Assembly (NCBI GenBank): GCA_031551135.1
Contig: JAVBOA010000010.1
Span: 14,201-78,200 of the forward strand
Direction: 5' to 3'
Origin: JAITVM01 sp031551135
GTDB lineage: Bacteria > Bacillota > Clostridia > Lachnospirales > JAITVM01
Length of the DNA stretch: 64,000 bases
Part shown: positions 1-7,621 of the stretch, in pieces
Layout of the letters: every line of letters begins with the position of its first letter
Numbering within the stretch: position 1 is the first letter of the stretch
The notes under the pieces: model-generated
What the model was told of the DNA's origin: nothing
Seen by the model: only the letters and a program-made list of their open reading frames with translations
Database searches by the model: none
Translations under genes and position numbers: made by a program

Positions 1-1248
1 GTAAAAATCCGGCCCTAAATCTAAAAGCTTAAATTCCGAACCCTCAAAACGCCCTGTATTATAATCAAGTTTTCCGACACTGTAAATTACATCGTGAGAT
101 TTTCCCGCCAAAGAAATAATGAGTATGTCCACATTTCCCAAATGAAAAATATCCGGACATTCCCATACTTCGCCTTCAGCCGGCGCGCCTTCCAGCATAA
201 CGGATAAAAATTCCCAATTATATAAATCAAGCGATTTATAAAGCAAAATCTGTCCGCTTCCGTTTTTACAATTGCCTATAACCGTGTAAAAAACTCCGTC
301 TTTTTCCCAAATTTTCGGATCACGAAATTCCTGTTCAAATTCACTACCCGGCGTAATGACCGGATTTTTTTCGTATTTAATAAAATTCCTTCCGTCCGTG
401 CTTTTCGCAATGCATTGCACTTCTTTCGGGTCGCCAAAGTCCAAATGACCGGTATACATTAAATATAAATCGCCGCCGAACGAAATTGCGCTACCCGAAT
501 AACAGCCGTTCAAATCATACGGCATATTCGGCGCAATGGCGGTCGGCTCTATTTTCCATTCTGCCAAATCTGCAGATGAAAAATGCACCCAATGCTTGTA
601 TCCGTTTTTTGGCTCAAAAGGATACGCCTGATAAAATAAATGATGCCTGCCATTGTGAAAAACTGCTCCGTTCGGGTCGTTCATCCAGCCGGTCGGCGGT
701 ATAAGATGATATTTTAATTTATGCGGGCCTTTGATCATATTCATTCGGCTTTCGATGAATTTATTGGAGGCTTCCAGCATTTTTTCCGTTTCGCAGTCTT
801 CGAGAGAATAAAAAGCAAATTTTCGGAATAATAATTTGCCGTCGTTTTTTAATAGGATATTATTGTTTGGATTTAAGCCTGTATGCATAACGAATTTACT
901 TTCATTAATTAAAATTTCGCAGGAAGAAATATCGTTATAAATCTCAAATTTTAATAAATGCTCGTCATACAGCTCAAAAGGGAATTTAATTTTTTCTTTT
1001 TCGAAACCCGGAATAAAAAATATAATCTTCTTTTTTAAATCAAATTTAATCTCGCATTTATTTTCAAAATTTTCGTCAGCGTTGAAAAATAATGAAAATT
1101 TTTTGGCATCGGATTTTGATAAATCAATCACAAATCTAATTTCAAATTTTACCGACTTTTTTAGCTTCTCATTTTTTTTAATTATGAAATTCTCTTTTTC
1201 AAAACCCTTTTTCCGAATTTGCATAAATTTATTATAGATATCAACCAT
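1..1248 (-). CDS. Glycoside hydrolase family 32 (sucrose/fructan hydrolase), C-terminus cut by window edge
   Basis: The reading frame is open to the left edge, so the C-terminus is missing. GH32 enzymes hydrolyse beta-fructosidic bonds in sucrose, levan or inulin. The nucleophile motif WMNDPNG is at about residue 188, followed by FRDPK and WECPD, the usual GH32 acid-base and stabiliser motifs. The position is odd: WMNDPNG normally lies near residue 30-50. The roughly 180 residues before it look like a beta-sandwich, and a segment near residue 105-125 (SCEILINESKFVMHTG) resembles the GH32 C-terminal module, so an extra N-terminal sandwich domain is likely. No signal peptide is visible, which suggests a cytoplasmic enzyme. 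The gene is divergent from a sugar-type two-component system that may control it. The family call is firm; the substrate is not known. Confidence 0.85.
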   Translation of the reverse strand, partial: MVDIYNKFMQIRKKGFEKENFIIKKNEKLKKSVKFEIRFVIDLSKSDAKKFSLFFNADENFENKCEIKFDLKKKIIFFIPGFEKEKIKFPFELYDEHLLKFEIYNDISSCEILINESKFVMHTGLNPNNNILLKNDGKLLFRKFAFYSLEDCETEKMLEASNKFIESRMNMIKGPHKLKYHLIPPTGWMNDPNGAVFHNGRHHLFYQAYPFEPKNGYKHWVHFSSADLAEWKIEPTAIAPNMPYDLNGCYSGSAISFGGDLYLMYTGHLDFGDPKEVQCIAKSTDGRNFIKYEKNPVITPGSEFEQEFRDPKIWEKDGVFYTVIGNCKNGSGQILLYKSLDLYNWEFLSVMLEGAPAEGEVWECPDIFHLGNVDILIISLAGKSHDVIYSVGKLDYNTGRFEGSEFKLLDLGPDFY

Positions 1249-1336
1249 AGTTCACATCCCAATTTATAATTTTTTATGGTAAAATGACACATATTAATCT
1301 ATACTCAATAAATAATAGTACACTATATTTAATTTT

Positions 1337-1365
1337 TTGTCTTACAAATTTTTAGGATTTATTAT
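1337..1365 (+). promoter_or_regulatory. Possible sigma-A promoter of the yesM-like operon
   Basis: TTGTCT and TATTAT hexamers are separated by 17 bp in the divergent spacer between the GH32 gene and the kinase gene. The match is moderate and the -10 is imperfect. Confidence 0.35.
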
Positions 1366-1415
1366 AAAATTAATTTACTTGAATTTATAAAAAACGGAAT
1401 GGAGGAGATTTTATT

Positions 1416-3173
1416 ATGATAAAGATATCGAACGCCAATAAACCGCTAAGAAACAGGCTGACTGCGAGTTTTTCAACGATAATTATGATTTGCGTTATAT
1501 CCATAAGCATAATTTGTACGATTTATTTTACCTCCACCGTAAAAGAACAAAATTTCACACACACGGCGCAAATGCTTGAGCAAGTTCAATATAATGTGGA
1601 CGCGTATGTAAAAGGTACAGAGGAGATTATTTCGATATTAAGCCGTTCGCCGGAAGTCGTGGAATACATGAGGCTTCCGCTTTATCAAGAGGATACAAGG
1701 GTTGAATACGAGACTTCTCTCCGAAAATTACTTCTTAATTATAAAAAAGAATTAAAAAGCATTGCCGGTATTATTATATCCAGCAACAGCAAATATGTTT
1801 CAAACGAATTTTACCGGCTTGTAAAAGATTCTTTCAATAATGAGCATTGGTATAAATCGGCTGTCGAAAACCCCGACCGCCTTATTATTGTGCCCAAACC
1901 CATCAAAAGAAATTTGCGTAACTGGATGAATTATTCCGGAAACGAAGTAGTTATGCTATCCAAAGCGGTTATCGACCCGCTGACCGGAAAGCCTTTGGGT
2001 GTTATAGCCGCCGATTTGAAATTAGACGAAATTGCTTCATTTCTGTCTGAGCTTAAACTCGGCCAGAAAGGCACAATTTTTATTATGGATGAAAACGGAG
2101 AAGTAGTTTATACGCCGATTAACCCGCTGGTTTATAGAGTTCGCTCGAACTGGTTCGGCAATAATGATATTTCCGAAAAACAATTTTCCGCAAATATAAA
2201 CGGCGACCCGTTTGCTTTTTTATATTCCGTCTCAAAATACACAGGCTGGAAAACAATCGGAATGTTTTCGCAGGAAGCTCCGCCGGGAATCGTATCGGCT
2301 TTGCAGGGCACAATTGCTATCGTTGCAATAATAATTCTGATTTTCGGGATATTGACCGGGCTTGTTTTGACGCGGTCTGTGACTGAGCCGATTTTGCATT
2401 TGCAAAAATTGATGAAACAAGCGGAAGACGGAGATTTAAAAGTCTATTATGAAAATAAAAACTCGTATGATATCGATAAATTGGGCGCAAGCTTTAATAC
2501 AATGATAAGCAAAATCAGAGAGCTTTTGGAGGTTGTACTGAAAGAACAAAAGTCAAAGAGGGAAGCCGAATTAAAGGCCTTGCAGGCGCAAATCAATCCG
2601 CATTTTTTGTATAATACGCTGGACACTATTCATTGGATGGCGAAAGAATACAACGCCCTCGATATCGTGGATTTGGTGAATGCCCTCACAAAGCTTTTTA
2701 GAATCGGACTTTCAAAAGGTAAAGAATACATAAACCTTTCGGAAGAAATTGCACATGTTGAATCATACCTTCATATACAAAAAGTTAGATATGAGGAAAA
2801 ACTAAGCTATACATTAAAAGTTGACGAGTCACTTTATAAGCTCAAAATTCTAAAAATTATTATTCAGCCGCTTGTTGAAAACGCAATTTATCACGGTATT
2901 AAAGAAAAACAAGGCAACGGAAATATTTATATTTCGGTTTTTAAGGAAGGCAGAAGCATTATTATAGAAGTTGCCGACGATGGCGCAGGCATGGAAAGCT
3001 CAATGATAGACGAAATCAATAATTCGCTTAAATCAAACGAAAACCAAAAAGGTTACGGAATTTATAATGTCAACGAACGTTTGATGATGCATTTTGGCTC
3101 TGAGTTTTTTTTAATTTTGTACGCCAACGAATACGGCGGAATTACAAGCAAAATCAAACATCCTATTTTATAG
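1416..3173 (+). CDS. YesM-family sensor histidine kinase
   Basis: This is a membrane sensor kinase of 585 residues. A first transmembrane helix lies at about residues 16-38, an extracytoplasmic Cache-like sensor at about 40-290, a second helix at about 296-320, a HAMP linker to about 372, and then the His_kinase module. The phosphorylated His is in QINPHFLYNTLD (His396). The N-box QPLVENAIYHGI and the G-box DDGAGM mark the ATPase domain. A strong GGAGGAG site precedes the ATG. It is followed 12 nt later by its AraC-type response regulator and by a sugar-binding lipoprotein, which suggests carbohydrate sensing, possibly of sucrose or fructan given the divergent GH32 gene. The ligand is inferred, not shown. 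Confidence 0.93.
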   Translation: MIKISNANKPLRNRLTASFSTIIMICVISISIICTIYFTSTVKEQNFTHTAQMLEQVQYNVDAYVKGTEEIISILSRSPEVVEYMRLPLYQEDTRVEYETSLRKLLLNYKKELKSIAGIIISSNSKYVSNEFYRLVKDSFNNEHWYKSAVENPDRLIIVPKPIKRNLRNWMNYSGNEVVMLSKAVIDPLTGKPLGVIAADLKLDEIASFLSELKLGQKGTIFIMDENGEVVYTPINPLVYRVRSNWFGNNDISEKQFSANINGDPFAFLYSVSKYTGWKTIGMFSQEAPPGIVSALQGTIAIVAIIILIFGILTGLVLTRSVTEPILHLQKLMKQAEDGDLKVYYENKNSYDIDKLGASFNTMISKIRELLEVVLKEQKSKREAELKALQAQINPHFLYNTLDTIHWMAKEYNALDIVDLVNALTKLFRIGLSKGKEYINLSEEIAHVESYLHIQKVRYEEKLSYTLKVDESLYKLKILKIIIQPLVENAIYHGIKEKQGNGNIYISVFKEGRSIIIEVADDGAGMESSMIDEINNSLKSNENQKGYGIYNVNERLMMHFGSEFFLILYANEYGGITSKIKHPIL

Positions 3174-3185
3174 CGAGGTGAGTTT

Positions 3186-4382
3186 ATGTGGAAAGTTATG
3201 GTTGTTGATGATGAACCGAAAATCCGGCGAGGATTGTGCCGTTTTATTGAAAATTCGGAGCTACCGCTAATTTTATGCGGGCAGGCAAGCGACGGTATTT
3301 CGGCGGCAAAATTAGCACTCGAAACCGAACCTGATATTATTCTTTTGGATATTTGTATGCCAAAAATGGACGGTTTGGAATTTCTTTCTTTGCTCAGAAA
3401 AAACAGCATTAACGCAAAAACCATACTGATTACGGGTTTTGACGAATTTTCTTTTGCGCAGACCAGTATTTCGCTGAAAGCCTTCGCCTATCTTCTAAAA
3501 CCCATTGATGACAATACACTTCACAACCATTTAGAGAAGGCTATCCATGAACTTGAAGCCGAGCAAGCCGAAACGAAACAGAAAAAACAGGCTTTGTACC
3601 AATTAGAAAAAAACAGCGTTTTGCTAAAACAAATTTTCGGGCGCGATTGGGCAAACGGCCGCCTAAGCCAATCGCAAATCGAAGAACAAATTAATTTTTG
3701 GGGATATGAATTGGAGAATGGATTTTATTTGACTGTTGTAAGCCCGAATCTAAAACCTCTCCATCAAATTACATCAAAGGAAAAAGAATTAATGCTTTTT
3801 GCCGTTGATAATATGGCGGCCGAGACTTTGGAGAAATTCAATATTTTCTTTAGCTTTCGTGATATAAATTCGTATTCTTTAATGCTTTCAGAAAAATATC
3901 CGACTGCAGAAATTTGTGAGCAGGTAAATATTAATACCAGGCAGCATTTAGAAATCGGATGTGTTGTAAAATCATGTCCGGTTAAAAGTCCGGAAACGCT
4001 TCATGAAATTTACGCTCAATTAAAAGAGGATATTGAAGCGGAGGAAAATGCAAACCCTTTAGTTGATGAAGTTATAAACTATATTGATAAAAATTACGGC
4101 AACCCTTCGCTGTCGCTGATTGATTTATCAAATGCCCTCTGCATCAGCCAATCGTATATTTGCAAAGTTTTAAAATCAAAATCAAAAACCTCTTTTGTTG
4201 AATATCTGACAGAAAAAAGAGTAAAAGAGGCTATGCGGCTTTTATCCGAGACGGATTTTAAAATTTCTTTGATTTCTCAAAAAGTCGGTTTTTTTAATCA
4301 GCATTATTTCAGTTCGGTTTTTAAAAAATATACAGGAGTGTCTCCGTCTGTATTTCGCGAAAAAAATTTAGGGAATGATTAA
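3186..4382 (+). CDS. YesN-type response regulator with AraC DNA-binding domain
   Basis: The protein has 398 residues. Residues 1-120 form a receiver domain with the acidic pair in VVDDEP, the phospho-acceptor Asp55 in LLDICMPKMDG and the conserved Lys105 in LLKPID. A middle region of about 160 residues has no recognised motif. A C-terminal AraC-type double helix-turn-helix spans about residues 290-395 (SLSLIDLSNALCISQSYICK, then KISLISQKVGFFNQHYFSSV). It is the cognate partner of the upstream kinase. Its last codons overlap the next gene by 8 nt, so translation of the two is probably coupled. Likely targets are the divergent GH32 gene and further sugar genes left of the window. Confidence 0.92.
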   Translation: MWKVMVVDDEPKIRRGLCRFIENSELPLILCGQASDGISAAKLALETEPDIILLDICMPKMDGLEFLSLLRKNSINAKTILITGFDEFSFAQTSISLKAFAYLLKPIDDNTLHNHLEKAIHELEAEQAETKQKKQALYQLEKNSVLLKQIFGRDWANGRLSQSQIEEQINFWGYELENGFYLTVVSPNLKPLHQITSKEKELMLFAVDNMAAETLEKFNIFFSFRDINSYSLMLSEKYPTAEICEQVNINTRQHLEIGCVVKSCPVKSPETLHEIYAQLKEDIEAEENANPLVDEVINYIDKNYGNPSLSLIDLSNALCISQSYICKVLKSKSKTSFVEYLTEKRVKEAMRLLSETDFKISLISQKVGFFNQHYFSSVFKKYTGVSPSVFREKNLGND

Positions 4383-5289
4383 ATTGAAGCTTTTATTTAC
4401 AAAAATTACGCTGTTGATTTTGATGATTATGCTCTTTTGTTCATGCCAAAAAAAATCAGACGGATATAAATATGTAATCGGTGTGAGCCAATCCAATTTA
4501 GTTGAGCCGGCTCAAATTGCGCTATATGAAGAAATCCTTGCGGAAGGAAATAAATATTCCGACCTAAAATTAATTTTCAGCGATTCTTCCGGCGAATCCA
4601 AAAGACAGGAAAGCGAAATAAACCGGCTTATGGAATTGGGAATCGACTTGCTGATTGTATCGCCCGCCGATTCAAAATCCCTGACTCCTGCGATTAATGA
4701 AGTTTATAAAAAAATACCCGTGATTGTTATGGACAGAAATATCGAATCTGATAATTATACGCTTTTTATCGGCGCAAATAATAAAAAAATCGGAACAATG
4801 GCAGGAGATTTTATTGTAGATATTCTTGGAGAAAAAGGCGGAAATGTTTTGGAATTAATGGGAAATGTTTCGTCTGTTCCTACACAGGATATATCTATGG
4901 GCTTGGATGAAGTATTAAAAAATAATCCCAATATAAATTTGATGGGAAAAGTCGACGCGAATTGGCTCAGAGACCCCGCAGAGATGATTATGAAATCATT
5001 CCTCATGAGAAATCAAAAAGTCGATATCGTTTTCGCGCATAATGATGCTATGGCATACGGCGCGTATCTCGCCGCGCAGCAATACAGGGTTTACGGTATT
5101 AAATTTATCGGCGTCGGCGGGCTTGAGGAAGAAGGCGTAAAAATGGTTGAATCAGAAATTTTCGCAGGAACGTTTTTTCGGGAAATCGGCGGAAAATCAG
5201 CCGTAGATTATGCAATAAAAATTCTGGACGGCGAAAGCGAAATCCCGAAACAAATTATTTTGGAACCGGAAATAATAAAAGCAAATTAA
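4375..5289 (+). CDS. Sugar-binding lipoprotein (periplasmic-binding protein family 4)
   Basis: This is a 304-residue exported lipoprotein. A hydrophobic signal (LLFTKITLLILMIMLFCSC) ends in a lipobox Cys at about residue 24. The rest resembles RbsB/ChvE-type monosaccharide-binding proteins: an early substrate-binding strand (YVIGVSQSNL), LLIVSPADSKSLTPAI, PVIVMDRNI and VFAHNDAMAYGAY. No sugar ABC permease or ATPase follows, and a terminator comes directly after. It therefore probably serves as the extracellular sensor partner of the upstream YesM-like kinase rather than as a transporter component. Known precedents include binding protein-kinase pairs such as XylFII-LytS. Confidence 0.88.
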   Translation: MIKLKLLFTKITLLILMIMLFCSCQKKSDGYKYVIGVSQSNLVEPAQIALYEEILAEGNKYSDLKLIFSDSSGESKRQESEINRLMELGIDLLIVSPADSKSLTPAINEVYKKIPVIVMDRNIESDNYTLFIGANNKKIGTMAGDFIVDILGEKGGNVLELMGNVSSVPTQDISMGLDEVLKNNPNINLMGKVDANWLRDPAEMIMKSFLMRNQKVDIVFAHNDAMAYGAYLAAQQYRVYGIKFIGVGGLEEEGVKMVESEIFAGTFFREIGGKSAVDYAIKILDGESEIPKQIILEPEIIKAN

Positions 5290-5291
5290 AA

Positions 5292-5314
5292 AAACACCTT
5301 AAAATAAGGTGTTT
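5292..5314. terminator. Intrinsic terminator, probably bidirectional
   Basis: A 10-bp perfect stem (AAACACCTTA / TAAGGTGTTT) encloses a 3-nt loop. The T-run is stronger when read on the minus strand, so the hairpin probably ends the small minus-strand gene as well as the lipoprotein operon. Confidence 0.75.
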
Positions 5315-5336
5315 GAAAATTTTTGCAAAACTGATG

Positions 5337-5423
5337 CTATGAATTGTTTTCAGTTGCGGTTGACTTATCTTTCATAGCTCTTGGATCTTTTTTTGCTTTT
5401 TTTTCGTTCCTGTTTTTAGCCAA
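5337..5423 (-). CDS. Small basic hypothetical protein, 28 residues
   Basis: The frame starts at TTG and begins MAKNRNEKKAKKDPRA. A GAGGAG site lies 7 nt upstream and an intrinsic terminator lies directly downstream, which is good evidence for a real small gene. The product is rich in Lys, Asn and Glu, has no hydrophobic segment and is probably disordered. It lies 67 nt downstream of tRNA-Val on the same strand and could be co-transcribed with it. It recalls very short Lys/Asn-rich clostridial proteins, but I cannot assign a family or function. Confidence 0.55.
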   Translation of the reverse strand: MAKNRNEKKAKKDPRAMKDKSTATENNS

Positions 5424-5490
5424 ACAATCACTCCTCAAAATATTGATGAAGCTATTATTTGCAGAAATCGAAAAATTATGCATAAAAAAA

Positions 5491-5563
5491 TGGGAGCTAT
5501 AGGGCTCGAACCTATGACCCTCTGCTTGTAAGGCAGATGCTCTCCCAGCTGAGCTAAGCTCCC
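5491..5563 (-). tRNA. tRNA-Val (anticodon TAC)
   Basis: The 73-nt sequence folds as a full cloverleaf. The acceptor stem is GGGAGCT/AGCTCCC, the D-arm is GCTCAGCTGGGAGAGC, the anticodon stem is TCTGC/GCAGA around loop CTTACAA, and the T-arm contains GGTTCGAGCC. The discriminator base is A and the 3' CCA is not encoded. A T-run follows the 3' end. Confidence 0.96.
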
Positions 5564-5578
5564 AAAAAATCTTTTTAC

Positions 5579-5607
5579 ATTATTACATAAAATACAGTTC
5601 TTGTCAA
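5579..5607 (-). promoter_or_regulatory. Sigma-A promoter of tRNA-Val
   Basis: Read on the minus strand, a perfect TTGACA is separated by 17 bp from AATAAT, about 15-20 nt upstream of the tRNA 5' end. Confidence 0.6.
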
Positions 5608-5716
5608 TATAGCGGCTTGATTTTAATCTCGTAAAAAATATTTTTTCTGAAAGATAAAAAAACAAACCGCTATGTATATAAACTTTAGTACTTAAAACTA
5701 ATAGAAATATTTATGA

Positions 5717-6913
5717 TTAATATTGGTCATAAGCTTCTTTAATCCATTCTTCAACATCCGCCAGACCGATACCCGGGCAAGACATAGTTCCATATTTCCA
5801 CGCAACGTCGTTCATAATCTTAGGAGCCATAGCAAGAGAATCTTCTAAAGAAATTCCCATGCCTTTTAAAGTAGGAAGTCCGGAAGCCTTCATAAAATCT
5901 TTCAAAGCTTGAGCAGTTTTTTCGCCAAGTTCTTCGTCCGATTTAATGCTTGTTATATCAATGCCAATAGCTTCTGCGGCAATTTTAAGTCTGTCAGGCA
6001 TATGTTTTGCATACAATTTAGCGAGCTGCGGAAGACAGAGAGCACAGCAAAGACCGTGAGGTTTGTGATAAACCGAGCCAACAGTATGTCCGACAGCATG
6101 AGTCAAGTGGCACATAACTGTATTGATGGCATAACCGCCGAGAGAAGAAGCAAAAGCAAGTCCTTCGCGGGCTTCAATATTATTTCCGTCTTCAAGAGCT
6201 ACAGGAAGCCATTTATGGATATTTTTAATCGATTCAACAGCATACATTGTAGCATATTTTTCTTTAGCCATAGGGTCGTTTCGGCAGATACAGTCAAATG
6301 AGTGAGTATAAGCATCAAAGGCACATGCGGCAGTTCCGGCAGGAGGCATTCCACAGTAAAGTTTCGGGTCATTAAGGGCAAGAGAAACATAGCAAGCAGG
6401 ACCAAAAAGTCCGAATTTTTGATTTACTTTTGTATCGGATATAACTGCACCTAAAGTTGCTTCGGAGCCGGTGCCTGCCGTTGTCGGAATAGCGATTATC
6501 GGCGTAGTCGGCATAGTAAATTTTTCTGTGCCCGGCATTCCCGGTATCATAATACCAAACCATTGATTGATTGGCGGTGGATTGTGCAAAAGGTATCTGA
6601 CAGCCTTTGCGGTATCCATAGAGCTTCCGCCGCCGATTGCAATAATTCCGTTTACTTTTTCATTGTTGGCAAGAGCGCCTGCTTCGTCACAAACAAAATC
6701 CGGCGGATCGGCCTGTACTCCGTCGAATTCGCAATACTCGATTCCTGCCTCTTTGAGTTTGGCAAGAAGCGGATCAACAACTCCGGCAGCTTTGATTCCT
6801 TTGTCATAAACAACTATTGCTTTCGTCATTTTTAGTTCTTTTGCCTTTTCGCCTATAAGCTCTGATGCACCAACTCCAAAAATTTGAGGAGCGAAGTAAC
6901 CTGTCTTTACCAT
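5717..6913 (-). CDS. Iron-containing alcohol dehydrogenase (group III)
   Basis: The enzyme would interconvert alcohols and aldehydes or ketones with NAD(P)H in the cytoplasm. It has 398 residues, typical of the family. The cofactor motif is GGGSSMDTAK. The likely iron ligands are Asp in FDAYTHSF and the His residues in HLTHAVGHTVGSVYHKPHG. An upstream in-frame ATG was rejected because AGGAGG sits 7 nt before the chosen start. The gene has its own sigma-A promoter, a structured leader RNA and a terminator hairpin. The same leader type precedes the divergent molybdenum aldehyde oxidoreductase, which suggests the two enzymes act in sequence (alcohol to aldehyde to acid, or the reverse). The substrate is unknown. 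Confidence 0.92.
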   Translation of the reverse strand: MVKTGYFAPQIFGVGASELIGEKAKELKMTKAIVVYDKGIKAAGVVDPLLAKLKEAGIEYCEFDGVQADPPDFVCDEAGALANNEKVNGIIAIGGGSSMDTAKAVRYLLHNPPPINQWFGIMIPGMPGTEKFTMPTTPIIAIPTTAGTGSEATLGAVISDTKVNQKFGLFGPACYVSLALNDPKLYCGMPPAGTAACAFDAYTHSFDCICRNDPMAKEKYATMYAVESIKNIHKWLPVALEDGNNIEAREGLAFASSLGGYAINTVMCHLTHAVGHTVGSVYHKPHGLCCALCLPQLAKLYAKHMPDRLKIAAEAIGIDITSIKSDEELGEKTAQALKDFMKASGLPTLKGMGISLEDSLAMAPKIMNDVAWKYGTMSCPGIGLADVEEWIKEAYDQY

Positions 6914-6933
6914 ATAATTACCTCCTAAAATAT

Positions 6934-6981
6934 AAATAAAAAAAGCAAACAACGAGAATCTAAGTACGTGAACGTTTGCTT
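6934..6981 (-). terminator. Leader terminator (riboswitch expression platform) of the Fe-ADH gene
   Basis: On the minus strand the paired arms AAGCAAAC and GTTTGCTT are followed by a T-run, between the structured leader and the ribosome-binding site. This fits a transcription-attenuation switch. Confidence 0.65.
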
Positions 6982-6997
6982 AAACCGAACCCAAAAA

Positions 6998-7065
6998 AAG
7001 CCATCTCCTTCTCGCAATGGAAAGCATTTCTGTTTCCGGAAATACTCATCGGCTGCTATCCATGA
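6998..7065 (-). ncRNA. Structured leader RNA, probable molybdenum (or tungsten) cofactor riboswitch, copy 1
   Basis: The minus-strand leader carries the ordered blocks GCCGATGAGTAT, a hairpin with conserved loop GGAAAC, ATGCTTTCCAT and GAGAAGGAGATGG, closed by AGCC/GGCT. The same blocks in the same order occur in the divergent leader near 7.46-7.53 kb. The hairpin arms differ between the two copies but still pair (ATTTC/GAAAT here, ATAGTT/AGCTAT there), which is covariation. I recall the Moco RNA motif having this kind of layout, and the neighbouring gene encodes a molybdenum enzyme, but I could not run a covariance model. Confidence 0.62.
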
Positions 7066-7108
7066 CACTCGTTTTAGGATTAACATCTCGGTTTTAGCAA
7101 TTATAACA

Positions 7109-7137
7109 ATTATAATCGAGTAAATTTACAAAGTCAA
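7109..7137 (-). promoter_or_regulatory. Sigma-A promoter of the Fe-ADH gene
   Basis: On the minus strand TTGACT is separated by 17 bp from a perfect TATAAT. The start point would lie just upstream of the structured leader RNA. Confidence 0.75.
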
Positions 7138-7385
7138 GGCAGTTTCACTATAGTTATTTAATTAACAATCTTGTCAATTGATAAAATAGCCTAAATTCAT
7201 GTTAAATATATTTGGAGTAAACAAATATCTGCGGCTTATTTTATATTTATATTTTTTTAACAATCTTTAAACCTAATATAAAATATTTTTTGTAATAACT
7301 AAAGAGAGCAAAAAAATGCTATATGAAAAATAGCTAAAAATCATACAAATACTTTGTTAAATATATAAAATATGATATTTGTATA

Positions 7386-7414
7386 TTGACATATTTTAAA
7401 CTATTAAATATAAT
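7386..7414 (+). promoter_or_regulatory. Sigma-A promoter of the aldehyde oxidoreductase operon
   Basis: Perfect consensus hexamers TTGACA and TATAAT are separated by exactly 17 bp. Such a strong core promoter fits control at the downstream attenuator. Confidence 0.8.
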
Positions 7415-7459
7415 AAAAATGTACAAATTTCCGAGCCGAAGTATCTAAAGTGTATACTA

Positions 7460-7529
7460 TGATATAAGGCCGATGAGTATAGTTGGAAACAGCTATGCTT
7501 TCCATGGTTGAGAAGGAGATGGTTATATT
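7460..7529 (+). ncRNA. Structured leader RNA, probable molybdenum (or tungsten) cofactor riboswitch, copy 2
   Basis: The leader has the blocks GGCCGATGAGTAT, a 6-bp hairpin with loop GGAAAC, ATGCTTTCCAT and GAGAAGGAGATGG, closed by ATATAA/TTATAT. It matches the divergent leader before the Fe-ADH gene block for block. It precedes a molybdopterin enzyme and an intrinsic terminator. Moco/Tuco identity is by recollection of the motif plus context. Confidence 0.65.
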
Positions 7530-7542
7530 TTATTTATGTATT

Positions 7543-7590
7543 AAATCAATCTGAAAGCCTTTTTTGACTTTCCGGTTGATTTTTTTTATT
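7543..7590 (+). terminator. Leader terminator (riboswitch expression platform) of the aldehyde oxidoreductase operon
   Basis: AAATCAATCTGAAAG pairs with CTTTCCGGTTGATTT with one mismatch and one wobble, followed by a long T-run. It lies between the aptamer-like RNA and the AAGGAGG site of the gene, as expected for premature-termination control. Confidence 0.75.
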
Positions 7591-7621
7591 TTTTAATCAT
7601 TTTGAAAAGGAGGAAGAATGA

